From: Polynucleobacter sp. AM-26B4
Lineage (GTDB): Bacteria > Pseudomonadota > Gammaproteobacteria > Burkholderiales > Burkholderiaceae
Assembly (NCBI RefSeq): GCF_018882285.1
Contig: NZ_JACVOT010000001.1
Location: forward strand, 1,061,916-1,125,915
Direction of reading: 5' to 3'
DNA length: 64,000 bases
A program made the translations under genes and the position numbers. Below the pieces are notes generated by a model. It was not told where the DNA came from and did no database searches. It worked only from the letters and a program-made list of their open reading frames with translations. Below, in pieces: positions 52,737 through 61,659 of this stretch. The stretch's first letter is position 1, and the number at the start of each line of letters is the position of its first letter.

Positions 52737-53446
52737 AAATAAGTTCTTTTGCCAAAAATTGCTGTGCCAACACGCACCATCGTACTACCTTCTGCAATCG
52801 CAGCTTCAATATCTGAAGACATGCCCATGGATAAAGTATCTAACTGGACCTTCTGATGATCCAGGGCAGTGGATTGCTGTAATTTGCTTAAAAGCTCACG
52901 TAATTGTTGGTGAGCCTTTCTTTGAACCTGCACATCATCGGTGGGCTCTGGAATGCTCATGAGGCCTCTTAGGTGTAGATTTGGCATGTCTGATATTTTT
53001 TGGCAGATATCTAAAAGCTCATCGGGCTGAATGCCGCTCTTGGATGCCTCGCCGCTGATGTTCACTTGAACGCAAACTTCTAATGGCGGCAAATGAGAGG
53101 GTCTCTGATCATTTAAGCGTTGGGCAATTTTGATGCGATCGATGCTGTGAACCCAATCAAAGTTTTCTGCCACATCTTTCGATTTATTGCTTTGAATTGG
53201 GCCGATAAAGTGCCACTCAAGGCTTGAACGCAAATCTTTTAGTTCTAATACTTTGGCAACACCTTCTTGAACATAGTTTTCACCAAAGCATCTTTGGCCA
53301 AGAGCAAAAGCATCTCTGACATCTTCCGCTGGAAATGTTTTGGAGACAGCCAATAACTTAATATCTTGCGCAGAGCGACCACAAGCTATGGCAGCTTGAT
53401 GGATGCGCTCTTTGATGGCATGTAAATTATTTTGAAGTGCTGACAT
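52733..53446 (-). CDS. yggS: YggS/PROSC family PLP-binding homeostasis protein
   Basis: 237 residues from the ATG at 53446, matching the family N-terminus MSALQNNLHAIKERIHQAAIACGR. PLP is held by the lysine in LLAVSKTFPAEDVRDAF; CFGENYVQE, WHFIGPIQSNKSK and the C-terminal LSMGMSSDIEAAIAEGSTMVRVGTAIFG are typical. It buffers free PLP and affects amino acid metabolism. Its start overlaps the 3' end of glcF by 20 nt. Confidence 0.96.
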   Translation of the reverse strand: MSALQNNLHAIKERIHQAAIACGRSAQDIKLLAVSKTFPAEDVRDAFALGQRCFGENYVQEGVAKVLELKDLRSSLEWHFIGPIQSNKSKDVAENFDWVHSIDRIKIAQRLNDQRPSHLPPLEVCVQVNISGEASKSGIQPDELLDICQKISDMPNLHLRGLMSIPEPTDDVQVQRKAHQQLRELLSKLQQSTALDHQKVQLDTLSMGMSSDIEAAIAEGSTMVRVGTAIFGKRTYL

Positions 53447-54722
53447 GTCCCATGTTCTTCTCGATGAGAGAGTCAATCAGTTCAATCCAATGTTCAACAG
53501 GAGTTGTTTCATTTTGCAAATGAGTGATACAGCCAACGTTCGCAGAAACGATTCTTTGCGCTTGATGATCAGTAACCGCCTGCTGAAGATTATGCAATTT
53601 TTGCTCTTTTAGCTGTTTGGATAGATCAGCTTGCAAAATTGAATAAGTACCAGCTGAGCCACAACATAGGTGACTGTCTTGGCAAGTATTGATGCTAATG
53701 CCTAGCTTTCCAAGCATGGCTTCTAGCTGGCCCTTGATTTTCTGACCATGCTGCAAAGTGCAAGGTGGATGGAAAATCACGCCTTCTTGTTTTGCGCGAT
53801 CACCAACCAAGCCTTGAAGCTTTTCAAGATACTGAGGCAAGACTTCGACCAAGTCTTTGCATAGATCTGAAACAACTTGGGCTTTCTTGGCATAAATAGG
53901 GTCGTCTTTTAGGATGTGACCATATTCTTTGATGGTGACGCCGCAACCTGAAGCGTTCATCAAGATGGCTTGAACCTTTTCACCTTGGCATTCAGGAGCA
54001 GTTCCTTCAATGTATGGCCACCATGCATCAATATTGCGACGCATATCATTCAAACCACCTTCTTGTTCGTTTAAATGGTATTTCAAGGCGCCACAACAAC
54101 CAGCTTTAGGAGCGGCCAAAACATCAACGCCCAAGTGAGACATCACTCTGAAACTTGCATTATTGATGTTGGGTAGCATGCCCGGTTGAACGCAACCTTC
54201 CAAGATCAGCATCTTGGCTTTATTTAAGTTAGCCGCAGGTCTTGTGCCAGGATTTTTTCCTTGAGGAATTTTTTGCTTGATGGCTGCTGGCATGAGAGGG
54301 CGCACAATTCTTCCAATGCGCATCGCATTATCAAATAATGTTTTGTTTGTTAAGCCATTGGCCAAGGCTTTGCGAAGCATTCTTTCCATGAATGGTCTTG
54401 GCTTGGTTTGTTCTTCAGCCCACTTACGACCAATATCAATCAGGTGACCATAGTCAACGCCGCTAGGACAGGTGCTTTCGCAGTTGCGGCAGGTCAAGCA
54501 GCGATCTAAATGTTCTCTGGTTTTTTCAGTGGCTTCTTTGCCCTCAGCAATTTGTTTGATCAAATAAATACGTCCGCGCGGACCATCTAATTCATCACCC
54601 AGTAGCTGATAGGTGGGGCAGGTTGCTGTACAAAAACCACAATGGACACATTTACTCAAAATACTTTGAGCCATCGTGCCATCAGGAGTGCCTATAAATT
54701 GAGGAGCTAGTTGTGTTTGCAT
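53427..54722 (-). CDS. glcF: Glycolate oxidase iron-sulfur subunit
   Basis: 431 residues from the ATG at 54722, 1 nt after the glcE stop; it gives the family N-terminus MQTQLAPQF. A longer start at 54755 would overlap glcE. Two 4Fe-4S ferredoxin motifs, CVHCGFCTATCPTY and CLTCRNCESTCPSG, are followed by two CCG domains (GCCGALKYHL; CCGSAGTYSI). Passes electrons from GlcD/GlcE to the quinone pool when glycolate is oxidised to glyoxylate. Confidence 0.97.
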   Translation of the reverse strand: MQTQLAPQFIGTPDGTMAQSILSKCVHCGFCTATCPTYQLLGDELDGPRGRIYLIKQIAEGKEATEKTREHLDRCLTCRNCESTCPSGVDYGHLIDIGRKWAEEQTKPRPFMERMLRKALANGLTNKTLFDNAMRIGRIVRPLMPAAIKQKIPQGKNPGTRPAANLNKAKMLILEGCVQPGMLPNINNASFRVMSHLGVDVLAAPKAGCCGALKYHLNEQEGGLNDMRRNIDAWWPYIEGTAPECQGEKVQAILMNASGCGVTIKEYGHILKDDPIYAKKAQVVSDLCKDLVEVLPQYLEKLQGLVGDRAKQEGVIFHPPCTLQHGQKIKGQLEAMLGKLGISINTCQDSHLCCGSAGTYSILQADLSKQLKEQKLHNLQQAVTDHQAQRIVSANVGCITHLQNETTPVEHWIELIDSLIEKNMGHVSTSK

Positions 54723-54723
54723 A

Positions 54724-55824
54724 TTAGGCCAATCTTCCAGTTGCAAAAACGCCATGCGGATCGAATGCTTTTACGAGTCGATCTTGAACGATTGCCAAAG
54801 GGCTTGTTAGAGGGTTATCTTTTAGTGAGCTGAGCATCGCTTGGTTTTTATTGCTTGCTCTAAAAATACTTGCATGACCATTGGCTCTGAAAGCAATCTT
54901 CTTGGCGCTTTCTGCATCAAGCTGACCTTTCCACCAACGCTGTCCACCATGCCATTCAATCAAGCTTGTGCCTGGTAAATCTAATGGCTCTGATGTTGGA
55001 GCTACTGCAAAGCGCCACAGTGGTGAATCGCTAGCCTCATTGAACCAAGTATTTTTTTGTTCTTTTAAGTCATTCCAAAAAATAGCGGCTTGCTCATCAT
55101 CAATGACTTTCATGCCGTATTTTTGACCAAAAGTTTGGATGGCTGATTGCACAGCTGCTTTGGCACCACTCAATCGAAGGTGAAGGGTTCCTGAGCCATC
55201 GCCTTGCCAGCAAGAAGCACTCAAAGGCCATGGTTGGCTTGCCAAGAGGTTCATTAACTGAATAGCTTCAGCTTGAGTAATTTGCGTTGCAACTGTGGCA
55301 CTCGCTGCTGGTTTTGGTAAAACTTTGATGGATACATCTAGTAGCAGTCCCAAAGTGCCGAATGAACCTGGCATTAATCTTGAGACATCATAACCAGCCA
55401 CGTTTTTCATGACGGTACCGCCGAAGTTCATGATTTGAGCTTGCCCATCCATGATTTTTGCGCCCAAAACAAAATCTCTGAGGTTGCCAGCGCTCACGCG
55501 ACCAGGACCTGCTAAACCTGCACAAACCATGCCGCCAATGGTCGCGTTAGCGCCAAAGTGTGGGGATTCAAATGAGAACTGTTGATTCTTTTCTGCAAGG
55601 ATTGATTCAACTTCTTTGATGGGGGTGCCAGCCTTGACTGTGATCACCAGTTCATCTGGCTGATAACTCACCACACCTTGATAGTCTTTGGTTGATAGAG
55701 GTGTGCCTTTGAGCTCACCACCTAACCAATCCTTAGAACCAGAACCTGTGATGCGCAACAATTGTTTGGCTTGTACTGCACCTTGGATTTGCTCTGCAAA
55801 TCCTTTTAATAATTGATCACTCAT
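54724..55824 (-). CDS. glcE: Glycolate oxidase FAD-binding subunit GlcE
   Basis: 366 residues. FAD_binding_4 domain with TVKAGTPIKEVESILAEKNQQFSFESPHFG and NFGGTVMKNVAGYDVSRLMPGSFG. Shorter than GlcD, as in E. coli. Its ATG is directly next to the glcD stop. The three genes glcD, glcE and glcF form one tight operon. Confidence 0.96.
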   Translation of the reverse strand: MSDQLLKGFAEQIQGAVQAKQLLRITGSGSKDWLGGELKGTPLSTKDYQGVVSYQPDELVITVKAGTPIKEVESILAEKNQQFSFESPHFGANATIGGMVCAGLAGPGRVSAGNLRDFVLGAKIMDGQAQIMNFGGTVMKNVAGYDVSRLMPGSFGTLGLLLDVSIKVLPKPAASATVATQITQAEAIQLMNLLASQPWPLSASCWQGDGSGTLHLRLSGAKAAVQSAIQTFGQKYGMKVIDDEQAAIFWNDLKEQKNTWFNEASDSPLWRFAVAPTSEPLDLPGTSLIEWHGGQRWWKGQLDAESAKKIAFRANGHASIFRASNKNQAMLSSLKDNPLTSPLAIVQDRLVKAFDPHGVFATGRLA

Positions 55825-57318
55825 TTAGAAGCGCTCCAATTCTGGGTGAGGTAAAACGCCTCCAGTGACGCGCATGCGGCCATATTCGGCGCAGCGGTTG
55901 AGTGTTGGGATTGCTTTATCAGGATTCAATAATTTATCTGGATCAAACGCTGCTTTCACTCTCCAGAAAAGTTCGCGCTCTGAGTCACTGAACTGAACAC
56001 ACATTTCATTGATCTTCTCAATACCTACGCCGTGTTCACCAGTGATGGTGCCGCCAAGCTCGACACAAGTTCTTAAAATATCACTGCCGAATGCTTCGGC
56101 ACGGTGCCATTCAGCTTCATCTGCGCCGTTGAACATGATGAGTGGATGCATGTTGCCATCGCCTGCGTGGAACACGTTCATGCAGCCCAATTGATATTTC
56201 TTTTCCATTTCTTGAATGCGTTTTAGCAATGTCGCAATGTGTTGACGTGGAATGGTTCCATCCATGCAGTAGTAGTCAGCAGAAATTCTGCCGGCAGCTG
56301 GGAAAGCATTTTTTCTGCCGCTCCAAAACTTCAGACGCTCGGCTTCATTCTGTGAAACTTGGATGCGGATGGCGCCACTGTTTTTTAGAACAGCTGTCAT
56401 GCGTTCAATTTCTTCAGCCACTTCTTCAGGTGTGCCATCAGATTCGCACAACAAAATCGCCGCTGCGTTCACATCGTAACCAGCATGAACAAACTCTTCC
56501 ACAGCACGCGTTGCCGCCTGATCCATCATTTCTAGACCCGCTGGAATGATGCCTGCTGCAACAATTGCTGCAACGGCATTGCCGCCTTTTTCTACATCAT
56601 CAAAGCTGGCCATGATGACTTGTGCCAACTGAGGTTTAGGAACTAATTTCACTGTCACTTCTGTGATCACGGCTAGCATGCCTTCGCTGCCGACCAAGAT
56701 TGAGATTAAATCCAATCCCGGTGCATCTGGCGCAAGACTGCCGAACTCAACCACTTCGCCACTCATCAAAATGCCACGCACTTTAAGAATGTTGTGAAGA
56801 GTTAGACCGTACTTTAAGCAATGCACGCCACCTGAGTTTTCACTGACATTGCCACCAATCGAACAGGCAATTTGAGAGGATGGGTCCGGAGCGTAATACA
56901 AACCATGTTTTGCAACTGCTTCAGAAATCGCTAAATTTCTAACACCCGGTTGAACCACTGCGGTTCTGGCAATAGGATCAACGTGAATGATTTTCTTGAG
57001 TTTTGCTAATGACAACACCAAACCTTGAGAAATCGGCATGGCACCACCTGAAAGACCTGTTCCTGCTCCTCTTGGGACGATTGGCACCTGCAGTTCTTTA
57101 CAAACCTTGATGACTTCAACGGCTTGGGCCTCGGTTTCTGGAAGGGCAACCGCCAAAGGCATTTGGCGATAAGCCGCTAAACCATCGCATTCATAAGGGA
57201 TTGTGTCCTCGGGCTCCCAAAGTAGGGCGTGCTCGGGTAAATGAGGCTTTAAAGCCTTAACCAGGTGGGCTTGGCGGGCTTTAATGAAAGCCTCAGAGTT
57301 CTCGTTAACAGTATTCAT
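55825..57318 (-). CDS. glcD: Glycolate oxidase subunit GlcD
   Basis: 497 residues from the ATG at 57318, preceded by a GAG ribosome site. FAD-linked oxidase: VPRGAGTGLSGGAMP, SSQIACSIGGNVSENSGGVHCLKYG and the C-terminal FHAGDGNMHPLIMF, GGTITGEHGVGI and LLNPDKAIP. Main catalytic flavoprotein. The operon lets the cell use glycolate, a common algal exudate in freshwater, or clear 2-phosphoglycolate products. No GlcC-type regulator is adjacent. Confidence 0.97.
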   Translation of the reverse strand: MNTVNENSEAFIKARQAHLVKALKPHLPEHALLWEPEDTIPYECDGLAAYRQMPLAVALPETEAQAVEVIKVCKELQVPIVPRGAGTGLSGGAMPISQGLVLSLAKLKKIIHVDPIARTAVVQPGVRNLAISEAVAKHGLYYAPDPSSQIACSIGGNVSENSGGVHCLKYGLTLHNILKVRGILMSGEVVEFGSLAPDAPGLDLISILVGSEGMLAVITEVTVKLVPKPQLAQVIMASFDDVEKGGNAVAAIVAAGIIPAGLEMMDQAATRAVEEFVHAGYDVNAAAILLCESDGTPEEVAEEIERMTAVLKNSGAIRIQVSQNEAERLKFWSGRKNAFPAAGRISADYYCMDGTIPRQHIATLLKRIQEMEKKYQLGCMNVFHAGDGNMHPLIMFNGADEAEWHRAEAFGSDILRTCVELGGTITGEHGVGIEKINEMCVQFSDSERELFWRVKAAFDPDKLLNPDKAIPTLNRCAEYGRMRVTGGVLPHPELERF

Positions 57319-57362
57319 ATGTCTCGATTTTTGGTGGTTTAGCTCTATTCTAGCCATTTCCC

Positions 57363-57375
57363 TATAATCAGTCAT
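57363..57375 (+). promoter_or_regulatory. -10 box directly before pduO; probable leaderless start
   Basis: A consensus TATAAT (57363-57368) ends 7 nt before the pduO ATG, so transcription should begin at or next to the start codon. There is no Shine-Dalgarno sequence between. The -35 is poor (a TTTAGC with a 19-bp spacer is the nearest). Confidence 0.55.
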
Positions 57376-57948
57376 ATGGGTAAAAGATTGACACAAATTG
57401 CAACACGCACAGGCGATGCTGGCACCACCGGTTTAGGTGATGGTCAACGCGTTGATAAAGACCATCTCAGAATCTGCGCCATGGGCGACGTTGATGAGCT
57501 AAATTCAGAAATTGGGGTCTTGATCACTGAAGATATTCCTCCGTCAATTGCCTCTGAATTAAAAGAATTGTTTTCCACCGTGCAACACGATTTATTCGAT
57601 TTGGGTGGAGAGTTATGCATTCCTAACTACACCTTGCTCAAAGAAGAGCAAGTTGCTCAATTAGATGTTTGGCTTGAAAAATACAATGCCAGCTTGCCTC
57701 GCTTAGAAGAATTCATTCTTCCTGGTGGCACGCGTGCAGCAGCCCAAGCTCATGTGTGTAGAACTGTTTGTAGAAGAGCTGAGCGTTCAATCGTGAAATT
57801 GGGTCGTCATGAGCCCATTCATGATTCGCCACGTCAATACGTCAACAGACTTTCAGATTTATTGTTTGTTTTAGCTCGTGTGCTCAATCGCGCTGCAGGC
57901 GGCACTGATGTTTTGTGGAACCACAAAAAAGACCCCGAAGGGTCTTGA
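57376..57948 (+). CDS. pduO: Cob(I)yrinic acid a,c-diamide / cobalamin adenosyltransferase, PduO type
   Basis: 190 residues. Transfers the 5'-deoxyadenosyl group from ATP to corrinoid. The N-terminal ATP motif TRTGDAGTTGLGDGQRVDKD, the GDVDELNSEIG region and CRRAERSIV with YVNRLSDLLFVLARVLN form the trimeric PduO fold. No other cobalamin gene is nearby, so it may serve vitamin salvage. Its last codons and stop lie inside the terminator of convergent aroG. Confidence 0.95.
   Translation: MGKRLTQIATRTGDAGTTGLGDGQRVDKDHLRICAMGDVDELNSEIGVLITEDIPPSIASELKELFSTVQHDLFDLGGELCIPNYTLLKEEQVAQLDVWLEKYNASLPRLEEFILPGGTRAAAQAHVCRTVCRRAERSIVKLGRHEPIHDSPRQYVNRLSDLLFVLARVLNRAAGGTDVLWNHKKDPEGS
57925..57946 (-). 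terminator. Intrinsic terminator of aroG, embedded in the end of pduO
   Basis: AAGACCC-CGAA-GGGTCTT (57929-57946) forms a perfect 7-bp stem. On the minus strand it is followed by TTTTTT (plus-strand A at 57925-57930), so it ends aroG transcription. The stem occupies the last codons of pduO up to its TGA, so it is constrained as both coding sequence and terminator. Confidence 0.85.
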
Positions 57949-58000
57949 TTGCTTAGTTAGTTGTTGACTGAGTTGAATGCTCAGTCAGTCAGCTGCCAGA

Positions 58001-59122
58001 TCACTTCTTGCGACGCTTTTTAACGCCTTCTGCAAGGATCTCTAGTACATCCAAAGAGTCATCCCAACCAATACAAGCATCAGTAATGCTGGTGGCGTAT
58101 TTGAGCTCTTGAGGATTGTCTTTGCCTGGAGTGAATTTTTGAGCTCCAGCAAACAGATGACTTTCCACCATCACGCCGAATACTTGTTTTGAGCCCTTGG
58201 CCAATTGACCAGCAATGTCTTTGGCCACTTCAATCTGACGCTCGTGCTGTTTGCTTGAGTTGGCATGAGAGCAGTCAACCATCAATGAAGCTGGTAACTT
58301 CGCTGCTTCAAGTTCGCTACAAGCTTTGGCAACGCTTTCTTCATCGTAGTTCGTGGTTTTGCCGCCACGAAGAATGACGTGGCAATCGCCATTGCCTTTT
58401 GTTTCAACAATCGCCACCTGACCGTTTTTGTGAACTGATAAGAAGTGGTGTGGACGACTCGCTGATTGAATCGCATCGGTAGCAATTTTGATGTTGCCAT
58501 CAGTACCATTCTTAAAGCCAATCGGTGCTGAGATACCAGAAGCAAGTTCACGGTGAATTTGGCTTTCTGTGGTTCTTGCTCCAATCGCGCCCCAAGAAAT
58601 AAGGTCGCCGATGTATTGTGGAGAAATCACATCCAAGAATTCACTGCCAGCAGGCATGCCCATGCGATTGATTTCAATCAATAGATGACGAGCAATTCTC
58701 AAGCCCTCATCAATACGGTAGCTTTCATCAAGATACGGATCATTGATCAAGCCTTTCCAACCGACTGTTGTGCGAGGCTTTTCAAAATAAACGCGCATCA
58801 CGATTTCTAATTCGCCTTCATATTTTTTACGTTGTTCTAATAATTTATGAGCATAAGCAATCGCAGCGCTTGGATCATGAATAGAACATGGGCCAATGAT
58901 CACCAAAAGACGGTCATCTTTGCCATGCATGATGTCGCGAATCTTCTTTCTGGTTTTGCTGATCAATTTCTCAACAGATGTTCCCTGAATAGGAAAGAAG
59001 CGAATGAGATGCTCTGGCGGTGGTAGCACCGTGATATTTTGAATGCGGGCATCATCAGTCTCTGACGTCTTATCAATACTGGCATACCAGCTGTCTCTTG
59101 TACTGAGAGATTTATCAACCAT
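58001..59122 (-). CDS. aroG: 3-deoxy-7-phosphoheptulonate (DAHP) synthase, class I
   Basis: 373 residues from the ATG at 59122, chosen because AAAGGAG lies 8 nt upstream; the longer frame from 59152 has no ribosome site. It condenses phosphoenolpyruvate and erythrose-4-phosphate, the first shikimate-pathway step. VIIGPCSIHDP, MRVYFEKPRTTVGWKGLINDP, GARTTESQIHRELASG and MVDCSHANSSK carry substrate and metal residues. Which amino acid inhibits it cannot be told securely. Upstream lies an aromatic-rich leader peptide and a terminator, so expression is probably attenuated. Neighbours on the same strand are yhdP, the nitrilase gene and tldD. Confidence 0.97.
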   Translation of the reverse strand: MVDKSLSTRDSWYASIDKTSETDDARIQNITVLPPPEHLIRFFPIQGTSVEKLISKTRKKIRDIMHGKDDRLLVIIGPCSIHDPSAAIAYAHKLLEQRKKYEGELEIVMRVYFEKPRTTVGWKGLINDPYLDESYRIDEGLRIARHLLIEINRMGMPAGSEFLDVISPQYIGDLISWGAIGARTTESQIHRELASGISAPIGFKNGTDGNIKIATDAIQSASRPHHFLSVHKNGQVAIVETKGNGDCHVILRGGKTTNYDEESVAKACSELEAAKLPASLMVDCSHANSSKQHERQIEVAKDIAGQLAKGSKQVFGVMVESHLFAGAQKFTPGKDNPQELKYATSITDACIGWDDSLDVLEILAEGVKKRRKK

Positions 59123-59165
59123 TTCATTAACTCCTTTTTCTATTACCGTCATTCTTAAATCTGTA

Positions 59166-59194
59166 AAAAAAAACCGCCGTTAGTGTCGGCGGTT
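59166..59194 (-). terminator. Attenuator terminator upstream of aroG
   Basis: On the minus strand AACCGCCG (59194-59187), a 7-nt loop, CGGCGGTT (59179-59172) and a run of ten T form a strong intrinsic terminator, ending about 44 nt before the aroG ATG. Its 5' arm can pair instead with CGGCGGT in the leader ORF (59243-59237), which is identical to its own 3' arm. That gives mutually exclusive terminator and antiterminator structures. It would also end any read-through from tldD. Confidence 0.88.
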
Positions 59195-59212
59195 ATTTTG
59201 AGTGCTGGAAAT

Positions 59213-59290
59213 TTATGCTTGAATTTCTGCCTCTCGACCGCCGTGGGCTGAGAACCAAAAGTAAAAGAAATAAAATTTATTTGCAGACAT
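59213..59290 (-). CDS. Aromatic-rich leader peptide of aroG (attenuation control)
   Basis: A 25-codon frame ATG-to-TAA starting MSANKFYFFYFWFSAHGG and ending in EIQA. Residues 6-13 are eight consecutive aromatics: five Phe, two Tyr and one Trp. Codons 16-19 (His-Gly-Gly-Arg) contain CGGCGGT, complementary to the 5' arm of the downstream terminator. Ribosome stalling on the aromatic codons would leave this segment free to form an antiterminator. No Shine-Dalgarno is present. A TGCTACATT extended -10-like element ends 6 nt before the ATG, so the transcript may start at the ATG. The design parallels pheL and trpL of enteric bacteria; the peptide itself is unlikely to have another role. Confidence 0.85.
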   Translation of the reverse strand: MSANKFYFFYFWFSAHGGREAEIQA

Positions 59291-59326
59291 GGGGTTAATG
59301 TAGCACAGTTTTATTGACTTTAGTGA

Positions 59327-60808
59327 TTAAGCCGTTCCGCCGACTGTCATATTGTCAATCCTCAGAGTGGGCTGGCCAACACCAACTGGCACGCTTTGGC
59401 CCTCTTTGCCACAAACGCCAATGCCGCTATCCAAGTCCATGTCATTGCCAATCATGCTGATGTCTTTAAGCGACTCAGGACCGTTACCAATGATGGTGGC
59501 TCCTTTGACCGGATATAAGATTTTTCCGTTTTCAACCCAATAGGCTTCAGACGCAGAAAACACAAACTTACCACTGGTGATATCTACTTGTCCGCCACCA
59601 AAATTGGCGGCATACAGACCTTTTTTGATACTGGCGATGATTTCTTGTGGATCTTCTTTGCCACCCAGCATATAAGTGTTGGTCATGCGTGGCATTGGGA
59701 GAGATGCATAGCTTTCACGTCTGGCATTGCCGGTCGTTGGCATTTTCATGAGACGTGCATTGAGACTGTCTTGGATGTAGCCCTTTAAAACACCGTCTTC
59801 AATCAAGGTGGTGCATTGTGTGGGAGTGCCTTCATCATCAACAGATAAAGAGCCACGTCGACCTGGAATGGTTCCATCATCGACGACCGTGACACCCTTG
59901 GCAGCGACTCGTTGACCAATCTTGCCTGAGAACGCTGAAGAACCTTTGCGGTTGAAGTCACCTTCAAGGCCGTGGCCAATCGCTTCATGCAGCAACACGC
60001 CTGGCCAGCCGGGACCTAAAACAACGGTCATCGGGCCTGCAGGGGCAGGTCGTGATTCAAGGTTGACCAAAGCTGAGCGAACCGCTTCGTCGATCCAATG
60101 ATCAATCTTATCTTTGACAAAAAAGTGATAGTCAAAACGACCGCCGCCGCCTGATGAACCAACTTCGCGACGACCATTTTGTTCTGCAATCACTGTGATT
60201 GAAATGCGCACCAGTGGGCGAATATCAGCTGCAAGAACACCGTTTGCGCGAGCCACCAACACCACATCAAATTCACCAGCAAGGCCTGCCATCACTTGAA
60301 CAATGCGAGGATCTTTGGCTTTGGCTTTGCGTTCAATGTCTTCAAGAATAGCAATTTTTGCTTTTGCATCAAGACTGTCCAATGGGTTGAATGACTGATA
60401 CAGGGCATGGGTAGCCGGTGTTTTCCACTTGGGGCTGATGTAGGTGCTCTTTTGTTGAGCGCCGATCACGCGTGTTGCTTCAGCAGCATTTCTTAATGCC
60501 AAAGCACTGATCTCGTCGGAGTAAGCGAATGCTGTTTTGTCATGACTGACTGCGCGAACGCCAACGCCTTGATCAATGCTAAAGCTACCTGATTTAACAA
60601 TACCTTCCTCAAGACTCCAAGATTCATTGTGAGTTCTTTGAAAATACAAGTCAGCATCATCTAATTGATGGGTGTGCATGTGCGCAAGAGTCTTCTGAAG
60701 ATCTTGTTCAGAAATGCCTGCTGGCGCCAAAAGAATTTCTTTTGCAATATTTAAAGCATCAGCTCGACTGAGATGAAGGGGGTTTTCTAGTGCAAGAGTT
60801 GAATTCAT
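59327..60808 (-). CDS. tldD: TldD, metalloprotease subunit
   Basis: 493 residues. With TldE (PmbA) it forms a zinc protease that degrades unfolded peptides and matures microcin-type peptides. The HExxxH motif is in [19 protein letters not shown], with the C-terminal [17 protein letters not shown] region. No tldE is in the window. 8 nt downstream of the nitrilase gene. The stop is 37 nt before the aroG leader peptide. Confidence 0.96.
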   Translation of the reverse strand: MNSTLALENPLHLSRADALNIAKEILLAPAGISEQDLQKTLAHMHTHQLDDADLYFQRTHNESWSLEEGIVKSGSFSIDQGVGVRAVSHDKTAFAYSDEISALALRNAAEATRVIGAQQKSTYISPKWKTPATHALYQSFNPLDSLDAKAKIAILEDIERKAKAKDPRIVQVMAGLAGEFDVVLVARANGVLAADIRPLVRISITVIAEQNGRREVGSSGGGGRFDYHFFVKDKIDHWIDEAVRSALVNLESRPAPAGPMTVVLGPGWPGVLLHEAIGHGLEGDFNRKGSSAFSGKIGQRVAAKGVTVVDDGTIPGRRGSLSVDDEGTPTQCTTLIEDGVLKGYIQDSLNARLMKMPTTGNARRESYASLPMPRMTNTYMLGGKEDPQEIIASIKKGLYAANFGGGQVDITSGKFVFSASEAYWVENGKILYPVKGATIIGNGPESLKDISMIGNDMDLDSGIGVCGKEGQSVPVGVGQPTLRIDNMTVGGTA

Positions 60809-60816
60809 TATTTTCT

Positions 60817-61638
60817 TTAGATGGTGCGATGTTGTAGTGAGGGTAATTTTGCTCGAATTTCATTAATTCTGCTCTTATCCAAAATACCCAGGGTAAATCC
60901 TTCACCTTCTTTAAGTTCCGACTGAATCTCACCCCAAGGATCGATCAGCATGCTTTGCCCCCAAGTCTTTCGACCATTACTGTGCTGACCGCTTTGAGCG
61001 CTCGCTAACAGGTAGGATTGGTTTTCAATGGCCCTTGCTCTGAGGAGGATTTCCCAATGAGCTTTACCTGTGGTATGAGTGAAAGCAGCTGAAACAATGT
61101 GGCAATCAACCGGACCAATTTGTCTGTACAACTCAGGAAAGCGTATGTCGTAACAAATAGTCACGCCGAATTTCCAATCAACACCATTCTTTTGAATGTT
61201 GAAGCTGCAGGGCAGTGAGCCAGGTTCAATCGTTTTTGACTCTTGATATTCTTCATCACCTTGTTTGAAGCCAAACAAGTGAATCTTGTCGTACCGGCTG
61301 ATGACTTGACCATTTGGATCAAAAACCAAGCTGGTGTTTTTAACTTGGTGCTTATTTTGAGCACTCAAGGGAATGGTTCCAGCAATCAGATGAATTTGAT
61401 TCTGTTTAGCGATCAAACTTAAAGCATCTTGCAAGTGGCCTTGACCAAAATCTTCTCTGATGGTCACCTTGTCTTGATCTGTGTGCCCCATCAAACAAAA
61501 ATACTCAGGCAACACCATGACGTCAGCGCCAGCTTGTTTTGCTGCTTGGATTAATTTTTGAGCCGTTTGTAAATTTTCTTCAACTGAATCAGTTGAAGTC
61601 ATTTGAATTGCGGCAACAGTTAATTGATTGGGATTCAT
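60817..61638 (-). CDS. Carbon-nitrogen hydrolase (Nit1/Nit2-like, probable deaminated-glutathione or omega-amidase)
   Basis: 273 residues. The catalytic triad is visible: Glu in [11 protein letters not shown], Lys in [10 protein letters not shown] and Cys in [30 protein letters not shown] is a typical start. Nit-branch relatives hydrolyse deaminated glutathione or omega-amides; the exact substrate is inferred. It lies between yhdP (21 nt) and tldD (8 nt), an order conserved in Burkholderiales. Confidence 0.92.
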   Translation of the reverse strand: MNPNQLTVAAIQMTSTDSVEENLQTAQKLIQAAKQAGADVMVLPEYFCLMGHTDQDKVTIREDFGQGHLQDALSLIAKQNQIHLIAGTIPLSAQNKHQVKNTSLVFDPNGQVISRYDKIHLFGFKQGDEEYQESKTIEPGSLPCSFNIQKNGVDWKFGVTICYDIRFPELYRQIGPVDCHIVSAAFTHTTGKAHWEILLRARAIENQSYLLASAQSGQHSNGRKTWGQSMLIDPWGEIQSELKEGEGFTLGILDKSRINEIRAKLPSLQHRTI

Positions 61639-61659
61639 TAACTTGATATTAACTCTGAT

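Noticed and set aside
54723-54755. Longer start for glcF
   Set aside because: The start at 54722 gives the MQTQL N-terminus known from GlcF and avoids overlap with glcE.
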